64,000 nucleotides of DNA, from the NCBI RefSeq assembly GCF_029589495.1, contig NZ_JAAIVF010000005.1, forward strand, positions 62,001 to 126,000. The letters are read 5' to 3'. The translations under genes and the position numbers were made by a program. The notes under the pieces were generated by a model, which worked only from the letters and a program-made list of their open reading frames with translations, made no database searches and was not told the DNA's origin. This document shows, in pieces, positions 36,783 through 45,240 of the stretch; the first letter of the stretch is position 1, and every line of letters begins with the position of its first letter. The DNA is from Speluncibacter jeojiensis. GTDB taxonomy: Bacteria > Actinomycetota > Actinomycetes > Mycobacteriales > Mycobacteriaceae.

Positions 36783-38330
36783 TCACGGGGCCTCGTCGTC
36801 GGCTGTGGCCTTGCGGTTCTGTGTGCGGCGGAGTCGCTGACCGTCGAATCCGGCGTCCCACCGGTCCTGCCAGCGCTGTCGCTCGTCGGCACGGCGGGCG
36901 GCGATGAACCCGAGAAGCAGCCCGAAGAGCTCGTCGAGATGATGGCGGATGTTCACCTGTGGCGCCCGGTCCGGGTCGATGTGGGCCGGCGGGGTCCAGC
37001 GGGTTCGGCCCGGGTGTGGGGAGCCGGGCGGAGCGGTGTCGGTTCGCCAGCCGCCCGGGCCGTCGTGTATCAGCGCATGGCAGCTGTCGCAGGCCAGGTC
37101 GAGTTCGTCGATGTCGGTGCGGCCGCCTTTGGCCCAGTCGGTGACGTGGTGCACGGCGGCCATCGATGCGGGCGCGTCACACCCGGGACGGGTGCAGCCC
37201 CGCGACGCCGCGATGAGGGCGAGCCGCTGATCGGCGGACGCCAGCCGTCTGGTTCGTCCCAGATGAAGCGGCCGGCCGTTGTGGTCGAACAGCGCGAGCA
37301 CGGGGTGGGCGTGTTCGGCCATCCCGAGCGCGTCGCGGATGGGCAGCAGCCCGCCGCCGGCCGTGGTGGCGACGCCGGTGGCCTCTTCGAGTTGCTGCAG
37401 CGTCATGGTGATGATGACGGTCGCGGGTAGCCCGCGGTGATTGCCGAGCGCGCCGGACCCGGCCAGCAGGCGTAGCCCGGCCTTGACGGCATCATGGTTG
37501 CGTTGCCCGACGGTGCGGGTGTCGCGGGCGGCGGCGTGAGCCAAGGCAGTGCGGTCCGGATCGGGGTTGCCGGGGTCGGATCCGGTGATGATGGGTGATT
37601 CGGGGTCGTCAGTGTTGTTCATGCCCGGTCGGGCCATCTTGGCGAGCAGCGGCTCGAGTAGCGCACGGGTCTCCGGGTCGAGCAACCCGGAGATCGGCGT
37701 CATGAGGTCGGCACGCTGGCGACCGATGTGCAGGCTGCGTTGCCGCTTGCGGTCGCGATCGGAGAAGACGCCGTCCGGGTTGAGGTACGCCAGCAGGTCG
37801 AGACCGGCGCGGGTGACGTACTTCGGGTCGGCGTGCCGGGCGAGCAGCGCCAGGATCTGTTCGGCAGCCTCGCGGTGGATGGTGTCGATGTGGGATGGGA
37901 TCTGCCGCATGATGTCGCGGATGCCCTCGACGTGGGCCAGGCCGATCGCGCCGTCGTGCAAGGCGGCAGCGGTGTGCGGGTATTCGGGCGGCTGCTCGTC
38001 GCCCTGCAGGGTGTGCCAGACACCGATGTGTCTGGCCGAGCGGAGCCGCAGTTGCGCCTCGCCCTCGGAGATTCGCAGGGTCTTGACCAGGAACTCGGCC
38101 GCGGTGCGGATGTCGTGCGCCGAGTGCAGCGACCGTTCGGAGGACTCGGTGACCACCTGCTGGTCGGCGGCGGTGAGCTTGCGTAGCGCGGTCTCGGTGC
38201 GCTGGAGCACCTCGACGATCTCGTCGGTGGACAGGCCGCCGAGCCGGTCGCCGAGCAGGCCCTCGATGGCGGCGTCGAGCGCCGCCAGGTGTGCGTCCAC
38301 CTGGCGCGAGTCACTCGACTTCGAATGCAT
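36783..38330 (-). CDS. DUF222/13E12-family HNH endonuclease-like protein
   Basis: 515 residues from ATG 38330 (a start 21 codons upstream is possible but would overlap the divergent lipoprotein gene's leader). N-terminal DUF222 helical domain (about 20-330, with LRKLTAADQQVV and ISEGEAQLRLRSARHIG), then an HNH core: GCTRPGCDAPASMAAVHHVTDWAKGGRTDIDE, LDLACDSCHALIHDG (two Cys pairs and the H-H/N/H triad, about 405-450). This is the 13E12 repeat family, many copies of which populate mycobacterial genomes, mostly of unknown role and sometimes linked to REP13E12 elements. C-terminus highly charged. Convergent with purB (14-base gap). Confidence 0.88.
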   Translation of the reverse strand: MHSKSSDSRQVDAHLAALDAAIEGLLGDRLGGLSTDEIVEVLQRTETALRKLTAADQQVVTESSERSLHSAHDIRTAAEFLVKTLRISEGEAQLRLRSARHIGVWHTLQGDEQPPEYPHTAAALHDGAIGLAHVEGIRDIMRQIPSHIDTIHREAAEQILALLARHADPKYVTRAGLDLLAYLNPDGVFSDRDRKRQRSLHIGRQRADLMTPISGLLDPETRALLEPLLAKMARPGMNNTDDPESPIITGSDPGNPDPDRTALAHAAARDTRTVGQRNHDAVKAGLRLLAGSGALGNHRGLPATVIITMTLQQLEEATGVATTAGGGLLPIRDALGMAEHAHPVLALFDHNGRPLHLGRTRRLASADQRLALIAASRGCTRPGCDAPASMAAVHHVTDWAKGGRTDIDELDLACDSCHALIHDGPGGWRTDTAPPGSPHPGRTRWTPPAHIDPDRAPQVNIRHHLDELFGLLLGFIAARRADERQRWQDRWDAGFDGQRLRRTQNRKATADDEAP

Positions 38331-38387
38331 GTGCGAATTGTAGATTGGGTCACCGACAAGTTCGGATGATCGACTAGGTTTCCCGCC

Positions 38388-38834
38388 ATGCACCTGCGGA
38401 CCAAACGGACGTGGATCAACCCGTGCTCGGCATTACTGCCGGCCGTAGCAGCCCTGATCGTTTGTACCGGTTGTGCGGGGCAGCATTTTCCCGCCCCCGA
38501 CGAATTCGTCCAACGCGCCGACCTGCCGAGTTGTGGTGCGGTCGAGCATCATCCCGGATCGAGAGCGGCGGAGCTGGTCCCACGGTCCGCCGTGGACTGT
38601 CTGTCGAATGCGCGGGATGTGCGTGGCGGCGAGTTCGTGCTCACCATCTTCACGACCGAGGGTGACCCCATCGTGTACTACTTCCGAGTCGGAGCGGATT
38701 CGAGCGACGTGGAGTTGTGGACCGACAGTTCGCGGGACGAATTCGGCGGTGGCGGTTCCCGGTGGCGCCACTCCATCTGCGCGGCTCCGCAGTTGTCGGC
38801 CGAGTCGCTCACCGGGTGCATGTCTGCGGGTTGA
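38388..38834 (+). CDS. Small secreted lipoprotein, unknown
   Basis: 148 residues. N-terminal RTKR then hydrophobic h-region and lipobox V-C-T-G-C (Cys29). The mature part has three further Cys residues (DLPSCGAVEHH, SAVDCLSNAR, HSICAAPQ plus one near the end), a VVYY/EFVLTIFTTEGDPIVYYFRV strand-rich core, and an acidic stretch near the C-terminus. The Cys pattern hints at disulfides outside the cell. Divergent from the 13E12 gene with 57 bases between them. No family recognised. Confidence 0.75.
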   Translation: MHLRTKRTWINPCSALLPAVAALIVCTGCAGQHFPAPDEFVQRADLPSCGAVEHHPGSRAAELVPRSAVDCLSNARDVRGGEFVLTIFTTEGDPIVYYFRVGADSSDVELWTDSSRDEFGGGGSRWRHSICAAPQLSAESLTGCMSAG

Positions 38835-38865
38835 ACCCGAGGAGGGTCCGAGCTCCCACGAAGGC

Positions 38866-38902
38866 CGGTGCGGGCCGACGCCTCCCGCGTCGGTCCGCAC
38901 CG
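38866..38902. terminator. Bidirectional hairpin between lipoprotein and flavoprotein genes
   Basis: CGGTGCGGGCCGACGC / GCGTCGGTCCGCACCG, 16 pairs with one G-T, loop CTCCC; convergent stops on both sides. Confidence 0.8.
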
Positions 38903-38917
38903 ATTCGGCAGCCGAGG

Positions 38918-40402
38918 TCAGCCGGCCGCGGCGGCCACGCCCGCGCGGCGCCCGAAGAACGTGCCGTCGCCGAGCGAGGTGCCGCTGATGTAGCCCCACG
39001 AGTGCAGGCCCGACGTCGCGCGGCCCGCGGCGAACAGTCCGGGGATCGCGTTGCCGTCGAGGTTCAGGACGTTGCCGTCGACGGTCGTGTGCAGGCCGCC
39101 GATCGTGAACACCGCGGCGCCGCCGCCACCCTCGGTACCGCCGTCGCTGGGCGCCGACATGCCGCGTCGGACGTCGACCGCCGCGAACGGCGACCGCAAC
39201 GGACGCACCCAACGGGATGCCTTGTGGAAGTACGGATCCTCGCCGCGCTCGGCGTGCCGGTTGTACTCGCCGACGGTGGACTGCAAGGCGCCGGCAGGCA
39301 TCCCGATCTCGTGCTCGAGTTCCGCCAGCGTCTCGGCGACGAAATGCGGCCTAACGCCCCACCTCTCGTCGACCGGGATCTCCTCGTACGCCTGCTCGTC
39401 GAGGATCACCCACACGTGCAGACCGTGCTTGAACAACGCAGCCTGACCGATCAGTCCGGGATAGACGTCCTCGTTGATGAACCGCCGACCAAGGTTGTCG
39501 ACGACCATGCCGCGCACCATCATTCCGGGAACGGCGCTGATCCCTACCTGTCCGGCGGACATGTGCCTGACGGCAGCGCCGACCGCCTGCGCAATGACGA
39601 TGCCCCGGCCGTCGTCGCCGCCGTCGCTGTTGACGCCCAGGCCGACGAGCTGCGGCGCATGCTCCGCGACCAGTTCGGCGTTGTCGGCGAAGCCGCCGGT
39701 TGTGATGATCACGCCGCGGCGGGCGCGGTAGGTGACGATGTCGTTGAAATGCCGTGCGACGAGGCCGACGATGCGGTTGCCGTCGGACCTGTCGATGATC
39801 AGCCGGAGTGCGGTGGTGTCGGTGTGGACCGTGACACCGGAGGCCTCGACCGCCTCGCTCAGCACCGCCATGAGAACCTTGCCGCCGAAGCCGTCGGAGG
39901 TGACCCGATGGCCGCGCGGCGCGGGCTCCGCGATGCGGCAGAACGGATAGGCGTTCTCGCCCATCCACATCAGGCCGTCGTCGGTCGGCGGCACCCACGT
40001 GGGGGAGTCCCACAGCGACGGCTTGAACGGCACCCCGCGGTCGACCAGCCACTGGTAGTGGCCGAGGCTTTCGCGGCTGTACAGGCCCACCTTGTCCACG
40101 TCGGCGTCGGGTCCGAGTGCGGCCAGCAGGAACTTCTCCATGTCCTCGGCGGTGTCGGTGAAACCGCAGGCCTCCTGGACCGCGGTGCCGCCGCCGAGGT
40201 ACATCTCGCCGCCCGAGAGGGCCGAGGAGCCGCCCCCGCCGCTCTGCCGCTCGAGCAGGACGACGTCGGAACCGGCCTCGGCCGCCTCGAGGGCCGCGGA
40301 GGCGCCCGCGCAGCCGTACCCGACGATCAGTACATCGGTCTCGTGGTCGTACCCGCCGATCTCGGCGGCGTCGACAGGTGTGACGGAGAATCGTGTGCCC
40401 AT
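38918..40402 (-). CDS. FAD-dependent 3-ketosteroid dehydrogenase-like flavoprotein
   Basis: 494 residues from ATG 40402, ribosome site gaggagcagg. N-terminal FAD motif VLIVGYGCAGASAALEAAEAG, a mobile capping domain (about 120-330), GVIITTGGFADNAELV, and the C-terminal GLFAAGRATSGLHSWGYISGTSLGDGTFFGRRAG. The last motif has the Y-x-S arrangement reported for 3-ketosteroid-delta4(5alpha)-dehydrogenase (Tyr/Ser near the C-terminus) rather than the KstD pattern, so delta4-type or a fumarate-reductase-like enzyme is likelier. Single transcription unit, divergent from the HIT gene. Substrate remains inferred. Confidence 0.85.
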   Translation of the reverse strand: MGTRFSVTPVDAAEIGGYDHETDVLIVGYGCAGASAALEAAEAGSDVVLLERQSGGGGSSALSGGEMYLGGGTAVQEACGFTDTAEDMEKFLLAALGPDADVDKVGLYSRESLGHYQWLVDRGVPFKPSLWDSPTWVPPTDDGLMWMGENAYPFCRIAEPAPRGHRVTSDGFGGKVLMAVLSEAVEASGVTVHTDTTALRLIIDRSDGNRIVGLVARHFNDIVTYRARRGVIITTGGFADNAELVAEHAPQLVGLGVNSDGGDDGRGIVIAQAVGAAVRHMSAGQVGISAVPGMMVRGMVVDNLGRRFINEDVYPGLIGQAALFKHGLHVWVILDEQAYEEIPVDERWGVRPHFVAETLAELEHEIGMPAGALQSTVGEYNRHAERGEDPYFHKASRWVRPLRSPFAAVDVRRGMSAPSDGGTEGGGGAAVFTIGGLHTTVDGNVLNLDGNAIPGLFAAGRATSGLHSWGYISGTSLGDGTFFGRRAGVAAAAG

Positions 40403-40516
40403 GTGTGCTCCTGCTCCTCGCTCAACGACCGCTACTGTGGTGTGCGTCACGCTAGGTCGGGTGTCGGGGCGGGAGTGCGTTCGCGACCGGTCAGCGGGAG
40501 CCTTCATGCGCACGGC

Positions 40517-40522
40517 TAGCAT
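40517..40522 (+). promoter_or_regulatory. Leaderless -10 box of HIT gene
   Basis: TAGCAT, 8 bases before the ATG at 40531; no ribosome site between. Confidence 0.42.
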
Positions 40523-40530
40523 CAACGGGC

Positions 40531-40947
40531 ATGGGTCACTGCATCTTCTGCTCGATCATCGACCGTGAGGCCGAGGCCAGCATCGTCTACGAGGACGACC
40601 GCACCGCCGCGTTCATGGACATCCGCCCCTTCACGCCAGGGCATCTGCTGGTCGTCCCCAAGACCCACGCCGCGAACCTCGCCGAACTCGCCCCCGCGGA
40701 CGGCGGTGCGATGTTCCAGGTCGGGCAGCGTCTCGCGGAGGCGCTGCGGTCCAGTGAGGTCGCGGCCGAGGGCGTGAACCTGTTCCTCGCCGACGGAGTC
40801 GTCGCCGGGCAGGAGGTGTTCCACGTACACCTGCACGTCATCCCGCGCACGGCCGGTGACGGCTTCGGTCTGCGCGGGCGCCCGACCAACCCGCCGCGCG
40901 AGGACCTCGACTACCTCGCGGCATCGGTGCGGGGCCGGCTCGGTTGA
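40531..40947 (+). CDS. HIT-family hydrolase
   Basis: 138 residues. CIFCSIIDREAEASIVYEDD at the N-terminus (a Cys pair that in Hint-type proteins may bind zinc), PFTPGHLLVVPKTHAANL, and the histidine triad in QEVFHVHLHVIPRTAG (about 95-110). Closer to Hint/PKCI than to the other HIT protein in this window. Substrate is a nucleoside phosphoramidate or similar, by family. Divergent from the flavoprotein gene, with a leaderless-type promoter. Confidence 0.92.
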   Translation: MGHCIFCSIIDREAEASIVYEDDRTAAFMDIRPFTPGHLLVVPKTHAANLAELAPADGGAMFQVGQRLAEALRSSEVAAEGVNLFLADGVVAGQEVFHVHLHVIPRTAGDGFGLRGRPTNPPREDLDYLAASVRGRLG

Positions 40948-40978
40948 AGTGTGCCGCGCCCCCGGCGGGTGCGCGGAT

Positions 40979-41281
40979 TCAGTGCCGACGGTCGGCGTGC
41001 CCCAGATCGCGGTCGGGGAAGGCGAGGTCGCGCACCCGCTGTTTGAGCGTCACAATGTCGGGAAAGCCGCCGTCGCGCTTGCGATCCCAGACCTGAGTGT
41101 CGCCGACCGCGATCCGGAACACGCCGCCGGTACCCGGGATCAGCGCGACCTCGCCGATCCCGGTGCCGAACGTGCTGAGCAGTTCCTGCGCCATCCACCC
41201 GGCGCGCAGCAGCCAGTTGCACTGCGTGCAGTAGACGATCGAGATGCGGGGTGTGGCAGGGGCGGCCTCCGGGGACTCCAT
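40979..41281 (-). CDS. SelW/SelT-like thioredoxin-fold protein
   Basis: 100 residues from ATG 41281 (a GTG precedes it directly). Rdx family: strand ISIVYCTQCNWLLRAGWMAQELL with a C-x-x-C at residues 18-21 in place of the Cys-Sec of selenoprotein W, GEVALIPGTGGVFRIAVGDTQVW (the strand pair with a conserved G-G-x-F), and KRDGGFPDIVTLKQRVRDL at the C-terminus. Such proteins are small redox carriers. It is the last gene of the cobalamin operon, 20 bases after the CbiX/ferredoxin gene, so a redox partner role there is possible. Confidence 0.82.
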   Translation of the reverse strand: MESPEAAPATPRISIVYCTQCNWLLRAGWMAQELLSTFGTGIGEVALIPGTGGVFRIAVGDTQVWDRKRDGGFPDIVTLKQRVRDLAFPDRDLGHADRRH

Positions 41282-41301
41282 CACCTCAGCCTGCCAAACG
41301 A

Positions 41302-42027
41302 TCAGCCTCGGCGTGCGCCCCGCCACTGCTCGACCGCACGTCCACCGACGAGATGCTCGTCGACGAATCGGTCGACGCGGTCGGCGGTCAGCCCCGCGTA
41401 CCAGGTGTCGTCCGGGTACACCGCGACCACCGGGGCCTGCGAGCACGGGAACATGCACCCGGTCAGGGTGATCAGCACATCGTCATCGCCGAGGCCGCGC
41501 TCGGTGAGCGCCTCGTCGATCGCGCGTCCGGTCTCGGCGCCGCCTTGCGCCGAACATCGCGGGCCGCGGCACACCAGCACGTGCCGGGCAAAGCCGGGCA
41601 CCTCGTCCCACAGCGGCGAGGTGATAGGTGCCGTGGTGGTGCGCGCCGCGGTGGTCGGGCCACCGATCGCCGCGTCGAGCAGGTCGGTGTAGCCGGGCGC
41701 GTCGGTGAGTGATCCGGCGATGCGCACGTCCGGGGCCGCCGTGCCGTCCTGCTCGCGCAGCCAGTGCCCGACGACCCGGGCGAACCACGCGTCCATCTTG
41801 CGGTCGGGCACCGTCTGCGCGCTGACGATCACGACCTCCGCGGCGCCGGACTGCGCGGCCTCGTCGAGCGCCTCGGTGATCGTCGGGCCGGAGCCGCCCA
41901 GCACCGCGGTGCGGAACACCGTGTCCGGGTGACGCTTTCGCAGTGCCGCCAGCGCGCCGCCGACGCGGTCGCGGGGGTCCTCGCCACGGTCGGTGGGCGC
42001 GGTGACGACGACCCAGCGCTCGTTCAT
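41302..42027 (-). CDS. CbiX-like chelatase domain fused to [2Fe-2S] thioredoxin-like ferredoxin
   Basis: 241 residues, ATG in ATGA overlap with btuD. N-terminal ~120 residues resemble one half of CbiX/SirB cobalt/iron chelatases (GPTITEALDEAAQSGAAEVVIVSAQTVPDRKMDAWF), but the first catalytic His of the H-G-S motif is missing (VVVTAPTDRG). The C-terminal ~90 residues carry four Cys in the C-x4-C...C-x3-C layout of thioredoxin-like [2Fe-2S] ferredoxins (LVCRGPRCSAQGG and LTGCMFPCSQAP). Comparable fusions are seen in actinobacterial cobalamin loci. Operon context is corrinoid uptake, so a role in handling cobalt, corrinoid reduction or siroheme is plausible. Confidence 0.8.
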   Translation of the reverse strand: MNERWVVVTAPTDRGEDPRDRVGGALAALRKRHPDTVFRTAVLGGSGPTITEALDEAAQSGAAEVVIVSAQTVPDRKMDAWFARVVGHWLREQDGTAAPDVRIAGSLTDAPGYTDLLDAAIGGPTTAARTTTAPITSPLWDEVPGFARHVLVCRGPRCSAQGGAETGRAIDEALTERGLGDDDVLITLTGCMFPCSQAPVVAVYPDDTWYAGLTADRVDRFVDEHLVGGRAVEQWRGARRG

Positions 42028-42911
42028 GCGCGCGACCAATCCGTGGAAACGCGCACGTCGTGGTCATCCGCGCACGTTGCAGCGTGGTCGGATGGGCGCA
42101 TCGTGCGCGGATCTGCGGCGGCGGCTGTGGTGGTGCCGCACAGCACGACCATCGGCCGGCCGGTCTGCGGATGCGGCTGCACGAGCGCGTCGAGTCCGTA
42201 GACGTCGGCGAGCAACTCGGCCGTCAGCACCACCTCGGGTGCGCCCTCGGTGACCACGCGGCCGCGCTGCAACACCACCAGGTGATCGCAGTACATCGCG
42301 GCGAGGTTCAGGTCGTGCATCGCCGCCACCGTCGTCAGGCCGCGGTTGCGGACCAGGTCGAGCAGCTCGAGGGCCGCGGAGACGTCGAGGTGATTGGTGG
42401 GCTCGTCGAGCAGCAGCACACACGGCCGCTGCGCGAACGCGCGCGCCAGCTGGGTCTTCTGCCTCTCGCCGCCGGACAGGCTGTGCCAGAAGCGGTACCG
42501 CAACGCGGTGATTCCCGCGGCGGCGAGGGCCTCGGTGACGGCGTCACGGTCGGTCACCGACGCCGGCCGGGCCCAGCCGCCCCGGTGCGGGATCACCCCG
42601 AGCTCGACGATCTGCTCGACGGTCAGCTCGAGTTCGGTCGCCGAATGCTGTTCGAGCAGTGCGACGGTCCGGGCGAACTCGCGGCGGTGGATCGTCGCCA
42701 CCGGATCGTCGCCGAGCAGCACCCGCCCGCTGTCGGGCCGGATCAGCCGGGCGACCGTCGACAGCAGCGAGGTCTTCCCGGAGCCGTTGGGGCCGATCAG
42801 CCCGGTGAACCTGCGCGACGGCGCGCGGAAGCTCACGCCGTCGAGAATGGTCGCTCCGCCGGCCGACCACGACACGTTCTCGGCCCGGATCTCGGGGGAG
42901 TGGTGGCTCAT
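42024..42911 (-). CDS. btuD: Cobalamin ABC importer ATP-binding protein
   Basis: 295 residues from ATG 42911. ABC ATPase of the FecE/BtuD class: Walker A GPNGSGKTSLL (about 37-47), Q-loop near LLEQHSATE, signature LSGGERQ, Walker B VLLLDEPTNHLDV and switch His in AMHDLNLAAMY. The ~40-residue C-terminal extension (TTTAAAADPRTMRPSDHAATC) is not part of the fold. Overlaps btuC upstream and the CbiX/ferredoxin gene downstream by ATGA. A siderophore importer would look the same; the cobalamin riboswitch makes corrinoid the likely cargo. Confidence 0.92.
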   Translation of the reverse strand: MSHHSPEIRAENVSWSAGGATILDGVSFRAPSRRFTGLIGPNGSGKTSLLSTVARLIRPDSGRVLLGDDPVATIHRREFARTVALLEQHSATELELTVEQIVELGVIPHRGGWARPASVTDRDAVTEALAAAGITALRYRFWHSLSGGERQKTQLARAFAQRPCVLLLDEPTNHLDVSAALELLDLVRNRGLTTVAAMHDLNLAAMYCDHLVVLQRGRVVTEGAPEVVLTAELLADVYGLDALVQPHPQTGRPMVVLCGTTTAAAADPRTMRPSDHAATCADDHDVRVSTDWSRA

Positions 42912-43975
42912 CCGCGAGCTCCCCGCCGGCGCAGCAGCACGACGAACACCGGCACGCCGACGATCGCGGTGACCACGCTGATCGGCAATTCGCGGCCCGC
43001 CATGACCGTGCGCGCGGCGATGTCGGCCCACACCAGCAGCAGCGCGCCGACGAGCGCGACCACCGGCAGCAATCGGGAGTGCAGTGGCCCCACCAGCATC
43101 CGCGCCGCGTGCGGGACGACGAGGCCGACGAACCCGATCACACCCGCCTGTGCGACCAACGCGGCCGTGCACAGCGACGCCACCCCGTACAACACCCAAC
43201 GCGAGCGCTCGACGTGCGTGCCAAGGCTCGCGGCCGCCCGCTCACCGAACGCGAACGAGTCCAGCACCCGGGCGTGCGCCGCGACCACGACCGCGGTGAT
43301 CGCGACGACCACGAGCATCGGCCCCAGGCCCGACCAGCGGACCCCGGCGACCGAGCCGAGCGTCCACTGCAGCACCCGCTGCGCCAGCTCCCGGTCGCCG
43401 AGCAGCACCACCGCCGAGGTCAGCGCCGCGCAGAACTGCCCGACCGCGATGCCGCCGAGGATCAGCCGCCCGGGCGACAGCACGCCCGACCGGCCGGTCG
43501 CGATGAGGAACACCAGCAGCAGTCCCGCGACCGCGGCGACGAACGCCCCCGCCGACACCGCGCTCAGCCCCAGCGCCCCGATCGTGCCCGCACCCGCGGT
43601 GATCGCCAGGACCGCGCCGAACGACGCGGCGCCCGACATGCCCAGCAGGTACGGGTCGGCGAGCGGGTTGCCGGTCAGCGACTGCAGCACCGTGCCGCAC
43701 AGGGCCAGGCCCGCCCCGACCAGCGCGGCAGCCAGCACCCGCGGCAGCCGTAGGTCGACGACGATGTGGGTGGTCAGCAGGTCGGTGCCCGAACCGATGC
43801 CGAGGCGTCCGGCGACCGACCGCACGACCGTGCCCAGTGACAGGTCCGCGCTGCCGATCGCGACGCCGGCCGCGCAACTGAGAACCAGCGCCACGGCCAG
43901 CACCGCGAACCATCCGGCCCAGCCGACCCGTGCGCGCGAGCGGGCCCGGGCCGGCGTCGCGGTCGGCGCGCTCAT
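42908..43975 (-). CDS. btuC: Cobalamin ABC importer permease (FecCD family)
   Basis: 355 residues from ATG 43975. About ten transmembrane helices with family signatures DLRLPRVLAAALVGAGLALCG (first cytoplasmic loop), LQSLTGNPLADPYLLGMSGAA and GFVGLVVPHAARMLVG (coupling helix to the ATPase). An Arg-rich N-terminal tail (ARARSRARV) lies before helix 1. Overlaps btuF and btuD by ATGA on either side. Confidence 0.92.
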   Translation of the reverse strand: MSAPTATPARARSRARVGWAGWFAVLAVALVLSCAAGVAIGSADLSLGTVVRSVAGRLGIGSGTDLLTTHIVVDLRLPRVLAAALVGAGLALCGTVLQSLTGNPLADPYLLGMSGAASFGAVLAITAGAGTIGALGLSAVSAGAFVAAVAGLLLVFLIATGRSGVLSPGRLILGGIAVGQFCAALTSAVVLLGDRELAQRVLQWTLGSVAGVRWSGLGPMLVVVAITAVVVAAHARVLDSFAFGERAAASLGTHVERSRWVLYGVASLCTAALVAQAGVIGFVGLVVPHAARMLVGPLHSRLLPVVALVGALLLVWADIAARTVMAGRELPISVVTAIVGVPVFVVLLRRRGARG

Positions 43976-44958
43976 CCGCGCAGGCCGCCCAGCTGTTTCG
44001 CGACCGACGCCGCGCCGTCGATCAGTCGCGGTCCGGGCGTGGTCTCGGAGAACGGCAGCACGACGAACGCGCCGTCGCGGACCGCCTTGAGGTCGCGCAG
44101 CGCCGGGTCGCCGCGCAGGTACTGTTTCTTCGCCTCGGCGGTGTCCCAGGAGGCGTCGGCCAGCACGATCACATCCGGGTCCGCCTCGAGTACGGTCTCC
44201 CAGTTGCCGTCCGCCCAGGCGCCGTCGAGTCCGGCGAACACGTTCCGGCCGCCGACCGCGTCGATGATCAGCTGCGGTCCGCCCGCGTTGCCGCCGACGT
44301 ACGGGACGTCGGTGTTGCTGTCGTACCAGAGGATCGTCCTGCCATCGGCCGGCTTCGCGGACTCGATGCCCGCCAGCGTCGTGCGCAGTTGCGCGACCTG
44401 CGAGTCCGCCTCGGCGGTGCGGCCGAACATCGTCCCGTAGTCGCGGATCTCCGCGCCGATGGTGTCCCAGGCGACCGGCGCGCGCTTCGACTTGTCCGCG
44501 CACGCGAACGGGTCGACGTAGCTCGCGATGCCGAGCCGGGCGAGCGAATCCTGCGACCCGACCGCCTTGTCGTCGAACGCGCTCGGATACGACGCCAGCA
44601 CCAGGTCCGGCCGGGCCTCGAGCACCTGTTCGCGGCTCGGGAACTTCTCCGCGAGCACCGGGATCTGCCGGTACGCCTGCTGCCACTGCGGGGCGATGGT
44701 GTCGTCGAGGTAGGCGGTGCCGACCAGCTGCGGCCCGGCTCCGAGCGACAGTGCGGTCTCGGTCGCGCCCTGGTTGAGGGTGACCGCCCGGCTCGCGGGC
44801 TCGGTGAGGGTGACGGTGCGACCGCAGTTGGTCAGCGTGACGGCCGACGCGGACTGCTCCGTCGTCGAGGAGTTGTCGCCGCAGGCGGTGAGCGTCACCG
44901 CGGTGACGAACGACACGGCCAGCGCCGGGAGGGCCCGGCGGGTGATGAGGGTACGCAA
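43972..44958 (-). CDS. btuF: Cobalamin-binding lipoprotein of ABC importer
   Basis: 328 residues from TTG 44958, the only suitable start before the signal peptide; ribosome site gaaggcggg lies upstream. Lipobox T-L-T-A-C, then class III (two-lobe, helix-linked) binding protein: NCGRTVTLTEPASRAVTLNQGATE, QVLEARPDLVLASYPSAF, VPYVGGNAGGPQLIIDAVGG and WETVLEADPDVIVLADASW. The BtuF/FepB family is indistinguishable by eye, but a cobalamin riboswitch stands 42 bases upstream, so cobalamin or cobinamide is the ligand. A longer upstream frame runs through the riboswitch and is excluded. Confidence 0.9.
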   Translation of the reverse strand: MRTLITRRALPALAVSFVTAVTLTACGDNSSTTEQSASAVTLTNCGRTVTLTEPASRAVTLNQGATETALSLGAGPQLVGTAYLDDTIAPQWQQAYRQIPVLAEKFPSREQVLEARPDLVLASYPSAFDDKAVGSQDSLARLGIASYVDPFACADKSKRAPVAWDTIGAEIRDYGTMFGRTAEADSQVAQLRTTLAGIESAKPADGRTILWYDSNTDVPYVGGNAGGPQLIIDAVGGRNVFAGLDGAWADGNWETVLEADPDVIVLADASWDTAEAKKQYLRGDPALRDLKAVRDGAFVVLPFSETTPGPRLIDGAASVAKQLGGLRG

Positions 44959-45000
44959 AGCGTCCCGCCTTCCATGACTCGTGGAATGCGTGCAGGTACG

Positions 45001-45157
45001 TGTCGTGGCCGGTCTCCTGGCTCGGCAGGGTCGACCGCCGACCACGCCTTCCCGGGGAATGCCCAGTGGCCGGGCTCAGGGCCCGAGTGGTCGACGTACC
45101 TGCTCACAGTGGCGAGTACCGCGCCGGATTCGCACCGGCTTCCCGTTCACCACGACA
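45001..45157 (-). promoter_or_regulatory. Cobalamin riboswitch
   Basis: Minus strand reads from P1 (TGTCGTGG, 45157-45150) through GGGAAGCCGGTGCGAATCCG and GCCACTGTGAGC to the B12 box GAGCCAGGAGACCGGCC and closes with CCACGACA (45008-45001). All core elements of the adenosylcobalamin aptamer are present in order. It precedes btuF by 42 bases, so corrinoid represses the operon. Confidence 0.95.
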
Positions 45158-45228
45158 GCAACCGCAGGATAGCCGAGAGCCGCGCGGGCAGGTCGGGCGC
45201 AGCGCGGGTCGGCCGCCCCGCGGGCCGA

Positions 45229-45234
45229 TAGGCT
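45229..45234 (+). promoter_or_regulatory. Leaderless -10 box of purC
   Basis: TAGGCT, 6 bases before the GTG; no ribosome site between. Confidence 0.48.
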
Positions 45235-45240
45235 GAGCGG

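Noticed and set aside
40402-40531. Riboswitch or attenuator between the divergent flavoprotein and HIT genes
   Set aside because: Only a -10 box and a ribosome site can be supported; no conserved structure is seen.
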